Part shown: one piece after another, positions 23,702-35,075 of the stretch
How the letters are laid out: each line of letters begins with the position of its first letter
How positions within the stretch are numbered: position 1 is the first letter of the stretch
Origin: Anaeramoeba flamelloides
Lineage: Eukaryota; Metamonada; Anaeramoebidae
Assembly: GCA_027625915.1 (NCBI GenBank)
Contig: JANTQA010000033.1
Coordinates: 8,804,001 to 8,868,000, forward strand
DNA length: 64,000 bases
Reading direction: 5' to 3'
Notes under the pieces: model-generated
Databases searched by the model: none
The model's input: the letters and a program-made list of their open reading frames with translations, nothing else
Told to the model about the DNA's origin: nothing
Made by a program: the position numbers and the translations under genes

Positions 23702-26700
23702 CAAAATTATAAATTTACAATTAAAATTTGACAATAAAATTCGTAAATATACTTTATTAACATTTTTTTTTTGGTTTATTCGATGTGATAAAAATAATTA
23801 AATGTTAAAAATGAATATCAAACAAAAATTATTTTACTGGTGGTAGGAAAGGGGATGTGAGAAATGAAAAAAATATATTGATTCTGTAATAAGTGTTGAG
23901 ATACTATTTAATTGTTTAGACTTGATTAGATATAGAATTTGGTTTTAATATAAATTATTCAATTTTAATTTCGAATTATTAAAAACTTAACTAAATTAGA
24001 ACATTAACTTATAAATGTAATAATAATAATAAATATTAATTCAAAATATTTTATACTTTAAGAAGATTTTTGATTTGAAATTTTTGAAAAAAAAAATAAT
24101 AATAAATTAATTTAAATAAATCCTAACTTTTATTATTATTTTGACATTTAATATTTATTTATTTATTTATTTATTTTAATTGATATTATTATTATTTATT
24201 TTTAATACACTTAAATCTATTCTAATAATTAGATTGTCGATAATAGGTATTTTTGCGTCCATGGGGGAATTTCACCACGTAATTCTTTAAATTAATTAAA
24301 AATATACAATTTTGAAATAGTAATTCATTATAATATTTTTCTATTTCATATTTTTATTTAAACAAAAATAAATATTTCCAAATATAAATTTTTTTAAAAT
24401 AGATATTAAAACGTTAAAAGACCTTGAATTGGTTGACCGTTTTAAAGAAATACCTGCAAATGGAGGATTAGCTGATCTTATTTGGTCAGATCCTGATCAG
24501 GGTATTAAAAATTGGAAATTGTCACCTCGAGGTAATTATTTAAAAAAAAAATAATTTATTTTTTTTTTTTTTTTTTTATTTTTGAAGAGAGAAAATTGCT
24601 TTTCTCCTGTGTGCCCTAATTTCTAAACTTTTTTTTAGAAATTTTGTTAAAGAATCACAAATTTTATTATCACTTACTAATGATAATATATATGATGAAT
24701 TCTTTTTATTAATAATATCTCTGATATTATTAATTTTTTTATTTTTTTCAAAAAATTCAGATATCCAGATTTTTCGATTTATTTTATAGGCCGGACAGTC
24801 CCATAAAAAAATGATCGAAATCTTCAATGATATCAATATTTAACTTTTCTTTACATAAATCACAATTTTTATTTTTATTTTTACTTGTTACATAAGAGTA
24901 CCTATTTAAACAATTAGTAAAATTTCGAAATTTTAGAATTGTTTTTTGAAGCTTTCCAGTTTAAATATTTTTTGTTGTTTGAAATTGCAATTTTGTTGTT
25001 TTATAATTTTTAGATATTGTTGAACTTTCCAACTAGGTGAATTTTCCAATTCGGTTAATCGAAAAACTTTTAATTCTAAATCTAATAATTTTAATCCCTT
25101 AGTGTGCCAATTAATATTTTCATTTTCCAATTTTCGAAAATTTAGTATTGTTTTTAATTTTTTTAAATTTAAGAAATCTAATTTTTTCTATCAATTTATA
25201 TTTTCTTCGGTATATTTTTAATCTAGCGAGATCAATTTTTGCTTCAGTTTTATAAATTAATCGAGGTGAATGGATATTAATTTGTAAGAAATTTGTGACT
25301 GTTTTATTGATAAATCTATCAATTCTTTCAAAATCATTTTGTTTCAAGTCAAATATTTCAAGACCATAATAAAGTTGACTTAAAATGAGAGCTTTGAAAG
25401 AAGTTATTTTGACTCCATTGTTGAGTTTATTTTGTTGAAACAATCGATTAAGTGTTTCCAAGGACTTTTCCACTTTTTTGAAATTATATTCAAGATGCGT
25501 GTTTTTTTCTAACCAAATCCCAAGATAAAAAATATCTTTTAATTCTTTTTTATATTTGGTTTTTTTTATTATGTGGATTCATCCCGAATCTTTTATTATT
25601 TCAAAAATCCTTTCTAAATTAATTTTTAGAGAGATTAATGGCCCTTTCATAATAAGAATAAGATCATCTGCATACATTTGAACATGAACAGCTAAAGTTT
25701 TTAACTTTTCTAGTAGGAAATGAGATATAAATGCGAAGAGAATTGGTGATAAGGGATCTCCTTGATAAACTCCAATTCCTTCTTTTTTGTAATATCTCAA
25801 GAGCCAATTTTTAATTGTTTCATTTTTGATAAATTTTTTAATAGATTGATATATTAACGAGTGTTGTATAGAGTCAAAACAAAAATAATTTATTTTTTGA
25901 AACACTAATTAATTAAATTTTTAACAAAGATTTCTTCGTTATATAATAATAATAAGAGATCAATTCTAGATCAATTTCGGAAAACCCATTAAACCAGAAA
26001 AAAATACAATATAATTAAAAGTAATAGTAAATTCTATTTCATTCTAAAATAGTTATATTTTTTTTTTACTTAGAAAGACAAAAAATACATTTCAAATATT
26101 TGGGCACACCTTTAATTATTCAAAAAAGATTATATATTATATCGAAAACAAAATTCTGGAACTTACTAAATTATTCCTGGTTTTAAAGATTCCACATTAA
26201 TATTAAAAAAAAAATTTTTTTTTTAGTTTTTTTACTTTCTCCTGTTTAAACTAAATGTCAAATTAATATCAATTGGTGGTTAATTTTTTTCTAATGATCA
26301 ATATTAAGTTAAAAGTTTATTTTTACCAACAGAAGAAATCAAATAAAGTTAGTTAATAGTAACCAACCATTTGATAGATCGTACTGTATTAGTTACAATT
26401 TTAACAAATTTTAAGACTTTTTATTCTAGCTTTTTCAAAAATTTGTTCACTCCACTTTTTTTTTTTGGATTTATAATTTGTACTTTTTTTTTTTTGTTGG
26501 ATTTATAAAGGGTTAAATAATTGTAAATACGCCTCAAGCAAGGAGTTGGAATATAAGATAGATCCCAAATAATTAATAATAATATTTATTTTGGACAAAA
26601 TTAAATTTTGAGGTGTAATAATTTTTGAATTATTTTTTTTGTAAAAATCTTTGATTTTACTCATTTCTTTTGAATTCTGGAAAATAAAACGCCCTTTAGG

Positions 26701-29700
26701 TTTTCTTGAGTTTAAATTTTTATCCTGAGAATTTCTTGAATTTTAAAACAAACCAAAAAAAAAAAACAACAACAAGAAGAAAACATGGAACTCTACAGTG
26801 CACATTATATCGTTAAACCACGTAATATATCAAACAGAAATACTTTTAAATTTAATTAAAAAAGATTGGGGAAATATTACTTTTTATAATGTTTGAGCTC
26901 TTTTTATCTTTTGAATCAATCTTTTCAATTTCTTTATAAAAATCCAAACCAATTAATATCGCTTTTAATTTCAAAAAGATAGTTATTCAATGATTTGTTA
27001 TTTGATTATATTAAAAATTGTTCAAAAAAATCAAACAAAACGATAATTTTTATATCACAAAAATCCTCACATATTTACTTTTTTTAAAGTAATTTTTTTT
27101 TCTAAAAAATGAATTTGAAAAGAAAAGGAATTTATCAGAATTTTAAAAAGAATTTAGAATAGAATAATACAATATAAGTAAAAATACTAAACCGGTACAG
27201 AATTAAAAAAAAATCAATTTTTAATTTTTGTTTGTAATACAAAGAAAAATGAAAATGAGATATATCATTATAAATAAAAATGAAAGACTTTTTTTTTAAT
27301 ATGATGTGTGATTCAAATTATTATGTTTTTCCAAGTAGACATGACTATGACTTTAAATTATAACTATAAACACTAAATTTATTTTTAATCTTATTCTTTA
27401 TAAGGTTACATATCAAAAAAGCAATTTTCTGAATTTGACAATTAATACTCTCCTTTTTTATTTTTTTTTTTTTTGTATTTTTAAAATAGAGTTTATAATT
27501 AAAATCAAAGATTATTTTATATTTCGGGGTATATGCAAAAACATAAAAAAATATGAGAATTAAATATATTTTTTAAAGAAATATTTTCTTTTTTAAAATT
27601 TTTAGATATAATTTTAAAAATATACAAAATTTAGGTTTCTTTGGATCTTTAATAAAAAACTTGTAAAAAAAAAATTGTTATATATATATATTAATTTTGT
27701 TGTCCGATAATATTATCACAAAATCAAATAATAAGATAATACAATTGTTGTTTAAAAATATAAATATACCCAAAAAAAAATATTCTTCATTCATATTTCA
27801 ATCAATAACACCAAGATTCTATTATCATATTTTGTTTTTGTTGAATATCGAGGTACATAAGTTTTTCTTAAGTTTATAGAGGAGTCTAATTCTTTTGTAA
27901 TACCAACTTATTAATGTTCAGACACACACAAGCACACACGCACACACCCACAAGCACAAGCACACACTGACATAATAGTTTTGTAACTTACTATGAATTT
28001 ACTCCATACCCAATAAAGTGATTTACCACTAAAAATGATATTGTGAAATTATACTTTTCAAGTTGAACTCGAGATCTAACTCTACATAACAATAAACAAA
28101 CAAACAAATTTAAACCAAAACAACTAATTTGTTTTTTTTTCAATGGTACTTTGAAGAACTTTTTCTTCAAAAGATCTTTTTCTCCCAATGGAGTTATCGA
28201 AAACACTGAAGTTGAATTTTACATTTTCTACATTGGTGATAAAACTTGGTTTAAATTCATACAGACACAAACTATTTCGTCCAAATTTTCAATGAGTCTC
28301 TATATCCCCTTTTATTTTCCGTTTGTCAGCCAGTTCTCGAAAACGATCAAACTTAAAATATGAATTCTATTGGTGTTCTTAACAGTTTTGATTTTGAGCA
28401 TTCCTCTCTAAATTTTCTTGACTTGAAGTAGTAAAATAAAATGTTTTTTTTTTTAATTTTTTTGAAAATTTTTAAATTTATTTTTAATCTCCTTTCAAAA
28501 TCTTTTATAAAATGGTATCTTCTCTCTTTTTTCTTGAAAAAAAAACCAAACGTTTTTAATTTTTTTAAAAATGATATTGATTTCTTTTTGCCAAAACCAA
28601 AAAAGCTGTTTGATTTGTTACATTGTTTTTAAATAAAGAAAGGGAATTCATTCAATTTCCAACCTTTATGCGGAAAATTGAAGGACTTTTTTCTTTGCCG
28701 TCTATTGATCAAGTAATTGTGATACTTGAACCTAATTAATTTTACAATGTTGTAAATCCTTGAGTTTGGCGATCTTTTGGAATTTGTGAGATTAAAAATT
28801 CGTAAAATAATTTGTTTAAACTCTTCAAAAATAACTTTAAATAACATTTTTAAAGTCTAATTTATTTGTAAAATACTTCTTATTTTACCCAAATAGAATT
28901 CAAAAAAAGAAGATCAGAAAATTTTCAAACTTTGTCTAATTACTAAAGGATTTCCCAAAATCTTTTCACAGTGAATACAATACTATCCTAAACTTTTTTG
29001 TGAACCAATCACTTTCTTAACAGTAGTTGTCTAGAATTATAAAGTTAAATTTTTACAAATTAAAAGTTTGAGATAAATAAACTATTTTTCAAACAAAAGG
29101 GCACACCTCTCAAATCATCAATACCATCGAATTTGATGTTTAATAAGATAATTACTTATTGGTGATTTTTCTTTTAATCATTCATTTTTTCATTTTTTGC
29201 TTTTTTTATTTTTCGATATTGAACAGTTGGAAAATGAAAAAGCAAGATAAGAAGAAACCAATTTGGAAATAATCTACCTGTGTATAAACGGAAACAGTTT
29301 ATGTTTGATTTCGAATGAGCGAGAAATAGGAATTAAGAAAGACCATTATTGGATTGATGGATGGAACAAAGAAAAGAGAAATAAAAAAAAAAAACATTCC
29401 AACAAAATACCCGCTGAATTGGGGCTTTATCTTGAAAATGAGACTTTAAAGTACAAAAGTTTGATGTGTAAAGAATTATCAATAAAATGTTGAGAACTTT
29501 TTCCCAATTCACCTTGTTCAAAGGTTTTTATTGGGTTTATTATTTTTTTCATTACAATTTCCAAAACGGGATTTCTCATTTCAAATAAAAGGGCACACCA
29601 ATTTTTAAAATATTGAATTTTAATTTTTATTGTTTTGTTTTAATGAGTTTTAAAGATTCGGTTGAGTGTTTTTTTATGTTTTAAAGCGTTTCTTAGATTT

Positions 29701-30365
29701 TAGAATGATACTACAATTAATTTGATTCACTTATGAATAATTCTTGAAATTTTTTGTGCCCTTTTATTTGAAAAAGAGTTTATATATATATATATATATA
29801 TATATAGCAAAATTATTTCCAATTTGAATGTAATTGTATTATTGTGATTGTTTTGGGCATTTTTAACTGTGTGGAAATTTTTGGATTTTAGTTTAATTTG
29901 TTTTTAATTATAACGTTTTATGATAAAAAATGTTAACAAGATTTTTTTCTGTTTTAGAAAATCATTTTTCACCGTAATAATTCCACCCTTTAATATTTTT
30001 TTGAATTAAATTTTATTTCATGTGTATCCTCCGTTTTAGGTTCTGGCAATTTATTCGGTTATGAAGAATTAAAACAATTTTTAAAGATAAATGATTTATC
30101 AACTGTCATACGATCACACCAAACTTGCCAAATAGGGTATAAATGGGATTTTGGGGAGATGGATCAGGAAAAGGTTAAAAATAGTATTTTGACAATATGG
30201 AGTGCTCCAAATTATTCCTACACAACTGGAAATAAAGCAGCGTATGTAAATTTGGAAGAGGGTTTTAAACTAAAATGTAATTCAACACGAAGTTGTTATT
30301 TAGTTGAAATAGTAGCATCAAAGGACGACCCAGGCCACGTAGAATATACAAAAAATCAAAAATAA
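17768..30365 (+). CDS. PPP-family Ser/Thr protein phosphatase catalytic subunit, eight exons
   Basis: Metal-dependent Ser/Thr phosphatase of the PP1/PP2A superfamily. Exons 17768-17931, 18027-18185, 18286-18315, 18421-18448, 22138-22238, 24233-24278, 24403-24531 and 30040-30365 all have GT-AG borders and rebuild the complete family signature in order. These are GDIHGQ (exons 1/2), GDFVDRG (2), LRGNHE (3/4), VHGGISP (6), WSDPD (7), RSHQ and SAPNY (8). Predicted length is about 326 aa, close to PP1/PP2A. The nearest subgroup looks PP2A-like but diverged, without the PP2A C-terminal TPDYFL. Exon 5 shows one frame problem: the T-run at 22199-22205 shifts WAIF out of frame with NEIFDHLPL. This is either a homopolymer sequencing error or a real lesion. 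All catalytic residues are otherwise intact. Introns 4, 5 and 7 (3.7, 2.0 and 5.5 kb) contain transposable elements; the others are about 100 bp. Confidence 0.87.
18449..22137 (+). other. Large intron 4 of the phosphatase gene
   Basis: Lies between exon 4 (ends ATTAATCAG) and exon 5 (starts GCATATGG). Contains a TIR element at 18707-19165, an A-tract at about 19821-19846, further A-runs near 20788 and 21920, and otherwise AT-rich sequence without coding features that I can support. Confidence 0.75.
18707..19165. mobile_element. TIR element with CTGTTGAGAG termini (Tc1/mariner-like MITE)
   Basis: Left end CTGTTGAGAGAAAAATGTTGG and right end its near-perfect reverse complement, with similarity extending about 90 bp inward on each side. 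TA precedes the left end; the right side has TT. 459 bp, no ORF. Confidence 0.72.
22575..23705 (-). repeat. 1.05-kb repeat, copy A
   Basis: Collinear with 27995-29077. Both copies share minus-strand peptides, e.g. [27 protein letters not shown] and [12 protein letters not shown], interrupted by stops. That indicates a decayed protein-coding element or duplicated gene fragment read on the minus strand. Copy A ends in an uninterrupted (TA)n tract followed by GCAAAATTAT. Confidence 0.65.
23671..23700. repeat. (TA)n microsatellite, empty site
   Basis: About 15 TA units between GTTTGAGATAA and GCAAAATTAT. The same junction in copy B (29078-29782) is split by a mariner-like element. Confidence 0.85.
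24559..25880 (-). mobile_element. 5'-truncated LINE (reverse transcriptase remnant)
   Basis: Minus-strand non-LTR retrotransposon fragment. Reading from 25880 downward it starts within RT motif A (FDSIQHSL), followed by [13 protein letters not shown] and YADDLILI. It then has the C-terminal domain with [20 protein letters not shown] and SPSWKVQ. It ends with [10 protein letters not shown] before a poly-A tail, seen as the T-run at about 24559-24577. AAAAATAATTTA occurs on both sides (about 24547-24558 and 25881-25892), a target-site duplication. The frame is broken several times between 24836 and 25579, so it is inactive. Same family as 30891-33767. Confidence 0.85.
27923..27969. repeat. CA-rich microsatellite
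   Basis: Imperfect CACACA/AGCACA repeats, unusual in this AT-rich sequence, located just upstream of repeat copy B in intron 7. Confidence 0.8.
27995..29077 (-). repeat. 1.05-kb repeat, copy B
   Basis: Second copy of the repeat at 22575-23705, in the same orientation and in the same host gene (intron 7 versus intron 5). Minus-strand peptide at 28629-28847 (72 codons, INRRQRKKS then HKGWKLNEF) matches copy A. Its terminal (TA)n tract is interrupted by the element at 29080-29780. Confidence 0.65.
29080..29780. mobile_element. Mariner/Tc1-like element inserted in a (TA)n tract
   Basis: Terminal inverted repeats AACTATTTTTCAAACAAAAG (left) and the complement of GAAAAAGAGTT (right), each continuing into GGGCACA. 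TA dinucleotides flank both ends (29078-29079, 29781-29782). The 701-bp body contains one short frame (29263-29493, plus; 76 codons including [14 protein letters not shown]) that I cannot assign. It is too short for a transposase, so the element is non-autonomous. An extra AAAAGGGCACACC occurs inside at 29588. Repeat copy A preserves the empty site. Confidence 0.8.
29781..29805. repeat. (TA)n microsatellite right of the mariner-like element
   Basis: Residual TA repeat followed by GCAAAATTAT, as in copy A at 23671-23710. Confidence 0.8.
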
Positions 30366-30890
30366 TTTTTTTTTAATTCTAAAAACAATTTTTAATGACA
30401 AATATCTTTTAATATATACCAAGTAACTAAAATAAAATAACTTTAAAGTTAAATATTCATTATTTTTATTATTTATTTCCATGCATCTTTTTATTTCTCC
30501 TATAGAATATAACGGATTTTCTTTTTTAAATAAAAATAAATATGAATTAGGTTGTTAATTCTACTCTCATATAAAAATGTCCTAAACTTATTTTCAAAAG
30601 ATCACCTATTTTTTTTCTAACTTTTCTAAATAATCATTAGCCTACAATTTTTTTTTTTTTTTTTTATTCAAATTTTCCAATTGAAAACATTAAATAATCA
30701 AAAAAACAAAGGTTCATCAAAAAAAACTTAAAAAGAATACTCCTTCACATTTTGATATTTTGTTTTGATATTTTCTTTTTTTTTTTTTCAATAAACAACT
30801 CAACACTTCAAATATTTATCATTTCACCCATATTAACAAGTTTTTTTTGGTTAACAATCATTTTTTTTAAAACTTTCTCTTTTTTTTAAT
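30366..30890. other. 3' flank of the phosphatase gene
   Basis: AT-rich sequence after the TAA at 30363-30365, with T-runs and no coding feature. It ends in the 5' copy of the LINE target-site duplication (30871-30890, AACTTTCTC followed by T8AAT). Confidence 0.6.
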
Positions 30891-33767
30891 GTCAGAGGGT
30901 TAAATGAAAAGAATAAAATTTCTATTTTAGAATCTTTTTTATTAAAATTAAATATTGATATATGTCTTATACAAGAATCAAAAGTTACAAAAAATCCACG
31001 ATTTATGAATTATTTTTCAATTAATAAAAAATCTTATGGTAAGAAAAATAGAAAAGGTGGTTTATTAATTATAATAAAAAATATTTTTAAAGATTTTACA
31101 AGAGAAATATTATTTCCAGATCTTGATATTATGGGAATTCAATTCACTGATTTTATCATTATTAACTTATATAAGAGACATGACAGGAATAAAGAAATAA
31201 ATGAAAAAATCCTTGGTTTATTACAAAAATATCAAAACCATAATACAATTATCGGGGGGAGATTTTAATTTGAATGAAAATCAAATAAATTATTTTTCAA
31301 AATTCAACTTTAAAATTATTTTAAATACTAAGCCAAGTAGAAAAAATAATAACATTGATTATTTTATAACTAACTTTAATAACTTAAAATTTATCAAATC
31401 AAAAACCATAAAAAATAAAATTAGTGATCATAATGCAATATTAAATAAATTTAATATTAATAAAAACTGGGAAATTAAAAATGTCTACAAAATTAAAGAT
31501 ATTGCAAAGTTTCATGTTGACTTTATAAATTTTTATAAAAATAAAAATTATCAATTAAATGGAAAGAATTTTAAAATCTTTAAAAAACAATTTAAAGTAA
31601 AAGAGAGAATTATCTTAAATATACCAAAAAAAGATTTAAAATTATATAATTTAATTAATAAATTATTTGAAAATAATGAATTAATTAAAGAAATTAAAGA
31701 TAGGAATAGTAAACAATATTTTAAATTAATAAACCAGATTAATATTGAATTTGAAGAAAATCAAAACTTTTGGAAAAAGCTAAATAGATTAAGAGAAACT
31801 TCGAGTAAAATGATTCTTAATAATGAAAATATGGAAACTTCATATTTCGGGTTTGTTAAATCTATTAGTAAAAAACCAAAAAAATATATTCTTAATTTTA
31901 TTAAAAATTTCACATTAGATAAAAATAATTTATTAAATATTAAAATAGAAGAAATATTCTCAATTACTAAAATCAAAGAAATTATCAAATATCAAAAAAA
32001 TAAATCAGTCAAAGAATTTGATAAAATTAAACAATATAAAACAATAAAAAATCAAAGTAGTGAATTTTATATAAATTATGAAAACTTTATAAAAAACAAT
32101 CCAAAAAATATTTTTTAATTGGATTAAAGATATTTCTCAAAAAAATATTAAATTTATTAAAAAAAGAAATTTATTATTCATTCATAAATCTGGCGATGAA
32201 GGTATTCCACTTAATTATAGACCAATTTCAATTAATCAAACTCTCCCAAGATTTTTTCTTAAAGTGTTATATGCCGGAATTCAAGATTCTTGGGACTTAG
32301 TTTCAAAAAAACCAATTTGGATTTAAAAAAAAATTAGATACTAGAATTGCAGTTTTAAACTTATTGAATGAATATCAAAAAATAAAAAATAAATTTAAAA
32401 AGAAAATATTTATATTGTTACAATAGATATACAAAAATGTTTTGACTCTATTCATCATTCACTTATTTATTATTCAATTAAAAAATTTATAAAAAATGAA
32501 ATTATTGTAGAATATCTACTTGCTTATTACTCAAAAGAAGGAATTGGTGTTTACCAAGGAGATCCATTATCCCCTTTATTATTTGGATTTATTACTCATT
32601 TTCTCTTAGAAAAAATTAAATCACTAGCGTTACATGTTCAAATGTTTGCAGATGATCTGATTTTACTGATGAAAGGATCATTAATAGAAATAAATTTTCA
32701 ATTACAAAAAATCTTTAAAATAATAAAAGATTTTGGAATGAATCCTAATGATGATAAAACTAAAAAAAACTTTAATTCCAAAAGAAATTTTATATCTTGG
32801 TATTTGGCTAGATAAAAAAACTCATTTAAAATTTAACCTTGATAAAGTTAAGGTCAATTTTAAAAAGTTAATCAATATCTTACAACAAAAAAATTTTTCT
32901 AATGGATTAAAAATTCAATTTTTTAAAGCTGTGTTACATAGCCAATTATTATATGGTTTAGAAATATTTGATTTAACAAAAACAGATTTTAAAGATATTG
33001 ATACTTGGATTAATAAAAAAATTACAAAATTTTTATTAATCAACCCACACTCACCAAGGCTTATTTATAAAACTGAAGCAAAAATTGATCCCGTAAGGAT
33101 AACGATATATAAAAGAAGATTTAAGTTAATTCAAAAATTAAAAATCCTCCATTATGATGAATTAATTAATTATCTTCCTTTTAGAAAAAAAAGAATCAGA
33201 AAATATAAATTGGTACTCCAAAAATTTAAAACAATTGGAAAATGAACTAGAAAATTTTAGAATTAAAAACTTAGAAAATAGTCCAAGTTGGAAAGTTCAA
33301 GAATATCTAAAAATAGTACAAATCAATAATACTATAAATAAGCAGCAAAGATATTTAAAATGGAAGGGCTCAACTTCAATTTTAAAACTCAGAAATTTTA
33401 CAAATTACCTTAACAGGTACTCTTATGTTATGAATAAAAACAAATCAAAACTATGTGAATTATGTAAAAAAAATAAACAATTTAGATATTATTGAAGATT
33501 TAGACCATTTTCTATGGAACTGCTCAGCCTATGAAAATAATCGCAAAATCTGGATATCTGAATTAAAAAAAAATTAATATATCTAATATATTAAATAATA
33601 ATAATATTTCTAATATTATTATAAAAAAGGATTCAAACTCTTTATTAGCCTTAGTGGGTAATAAACTTATTTTTGAGTCTTTAATTAAATTCCTAAATAA
33701 AAATTTAGGAATTCGGGCAAATAAGAGGGGTCAATAACTCCTCCCTTAAATAATAAAAAAAAAAAAA
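30891..33767 (+). mobile_element. LINE with endonuclease and reverse transcriptase domains, decayed
   Basis: Non-LTR retrotransposon, 2.9 kb. It starts inside the apurinic endonuclease domain (VRGLNEKNKI, IQESK, GDFNLNENQ, NIDYF, SDHNAIL). It continues into the reverse transcriptase: [42 protein letters not shown] and FADDLILL. The C-terminal region carries [38 protein letters not shown] and DHFLWNCSAYENN, and a poly-A tail is at 33753-33767. At least five frame changes are visible (for example at the G-run near 31257, near 32110, 32310, 32425 and 32757). Flanking copies of AACTTTCTC(T)7-8AAT at 30871-30890 and 33768-33786 are the target-site duplication. ORF1 is missing through 5' truncation. 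Confidence 0.9.
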
Positions 33768-33786
33768 AACTTTCTCTTTTTTTAAT

Positions 33787-35075
33787 CAAATTACAAAATC
33801 TAACTATTTCTGATAAATCTATTGATTTTAATGTTATATCATTATTTGGATTGATTTCAAATTATTGAATAATTTTAATAAAATTATTATTATTATTATT
33901 TTATAAAGTATTGATATTGGGTCTTATATTTTGAAAATTAAGTCATCTACAACATTAGGACATGATGAACTAAATCTTAATTTATTTAAAAAAAAATCAA
34001 AAAAAAAAAGATTAATTAATCTAAATAATAAATGGATACTCTTTATTATTGATAAACCACAAATCTAACTATTTATACTATTTTTTTTTCCATATTTTTA
34101 TTTTTTCACTTTTAATATGTTGAAAAGGGGTGTAATGAACTGATATATTACTAATTGTATTCAAATAAAATGTATCTTTTTAAATAAATATAAAATCTTC
34201 CAGGATTTTCTATATAATTAAGATCAGATTTTTATGAAGATAACTTTTTAAGATCAGACCCAAGATGAAAATAATAGATAGGATTTTCGATAGGGAAGAT
34301 AATATTATTTTTATACTGTTAATTGTAAAATAAAAAGATCAAAATGTTGATCCAGCTTTCCAAAATAATCGTATTCTGAGAATTAAAATAAATCTGTAAC
34401 ATCCTCATTTTCTATTAAATAAATTAATAATTTAATTGTGATTTATGATTTAAAAATTTGAAATTTTACATGATTTATAAATTCTTTTTTTCGAAAGCCG
34501 AATGAAATTTTTGTTACATTTATTTTTCAACAAAAAGTAAACTTAAATCTTTATAAATGTCCTGTGGCAAGATTCTAATTAATATCAATCGAAATTCTTA
34601 AAAATTTTAAAGTAATCCAAAAAAATCGAAAAAATGATCACAGTGAAAAAATTATTTTACTTGAATTTTCAATAGACTATTGAGAGACAATAAGGAATCC
34701 AAATCATTAAATTTTATATTATGTCTTTGAAATTCAGTCCAATTCCCGCCAAATAAATTTAAAAAAAATTACATTTGAATAAAAGCCAAAGAAGATTAAA
34801 TGATAAAGTTTTTATTATTTATTTTTAATAATGTGTTTATTTTTTTATTTTTTTTGTTCAAAATCTTGTTTATTAAAATCTAGTTTTGTAAAATTTGTTA
34901 ATTATTTAACACCACAAACCCAAAGGGTAATTGGTTTTTTTTTTTTGAATGTACTTTTTTTGTCAATCTGTTTTTTTGAATGTTGTTGGTTGTGTTTTTC
35001 CTCCATTAAAAATTACAAAAAAAAGCACAACAAATAAATAAATTGAAATTCAACAATTAAACATGGGTCTGTTTC
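33787..35075. other. Intergenic AT-rich stretch
   Basis: Between the LINE and the 3' end of the YIPF6 gene. No exon, repeat family or RNA gene that I can support; an (ATT)n run lies near 33885-33900. The frame 34831-35037 is low-complexity hydrophobic sequence. Confidence 0.55.

Larger units (their letters stand above)
22239..24232 (+). other. Intron 5 of the phosphatase gene
   Basis: 2.0-kb intron carrying repeat A (about 22575-23680), which ends in a (TA)n tract at 23671-23700. The acceptor TTAG at 24229-24232 gives LPLVA joined to [12 protein letters not shown], the expected PPP spacing. Confidence 0.75.
24532..30039 (+). other. Giant intron 7 of the phosphatase gene
   Basis: 5.5-kb intron separating SPRG from [10 protein letters not shown]. 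It contains a minus-strand LINE (24559-25880), a CA-rich tract (about 27923-27969), repeat copy B (27995-29077), a mariner-like element (29080-29780) and a (TA)n tract. Between 25900 and 27920 I see only AT-rich sequence. One GGGCACACC motif near 26101 resembles a lone mariner-like terminus. Confidence 0.8.

Noticed and set aside
22138-24531. Calling the phosphatase a plain pseudogene
   Set aside because: Only one frame problem in a T-run is seen; all catalytic motifs and all splice sites are intact, so a sequence error is at least as likely.
24576-25905. Separate small minus-strand genes
   Set aside because: They are fragments of one decayed LINE with RT motifs, poly-A tail and target duplications.
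27923-27969. Candidate CRISPR-like or telomere-like array
   Set aside because: Only an imperfect CA microsatellite; no spacer structure and no telomeric unit.
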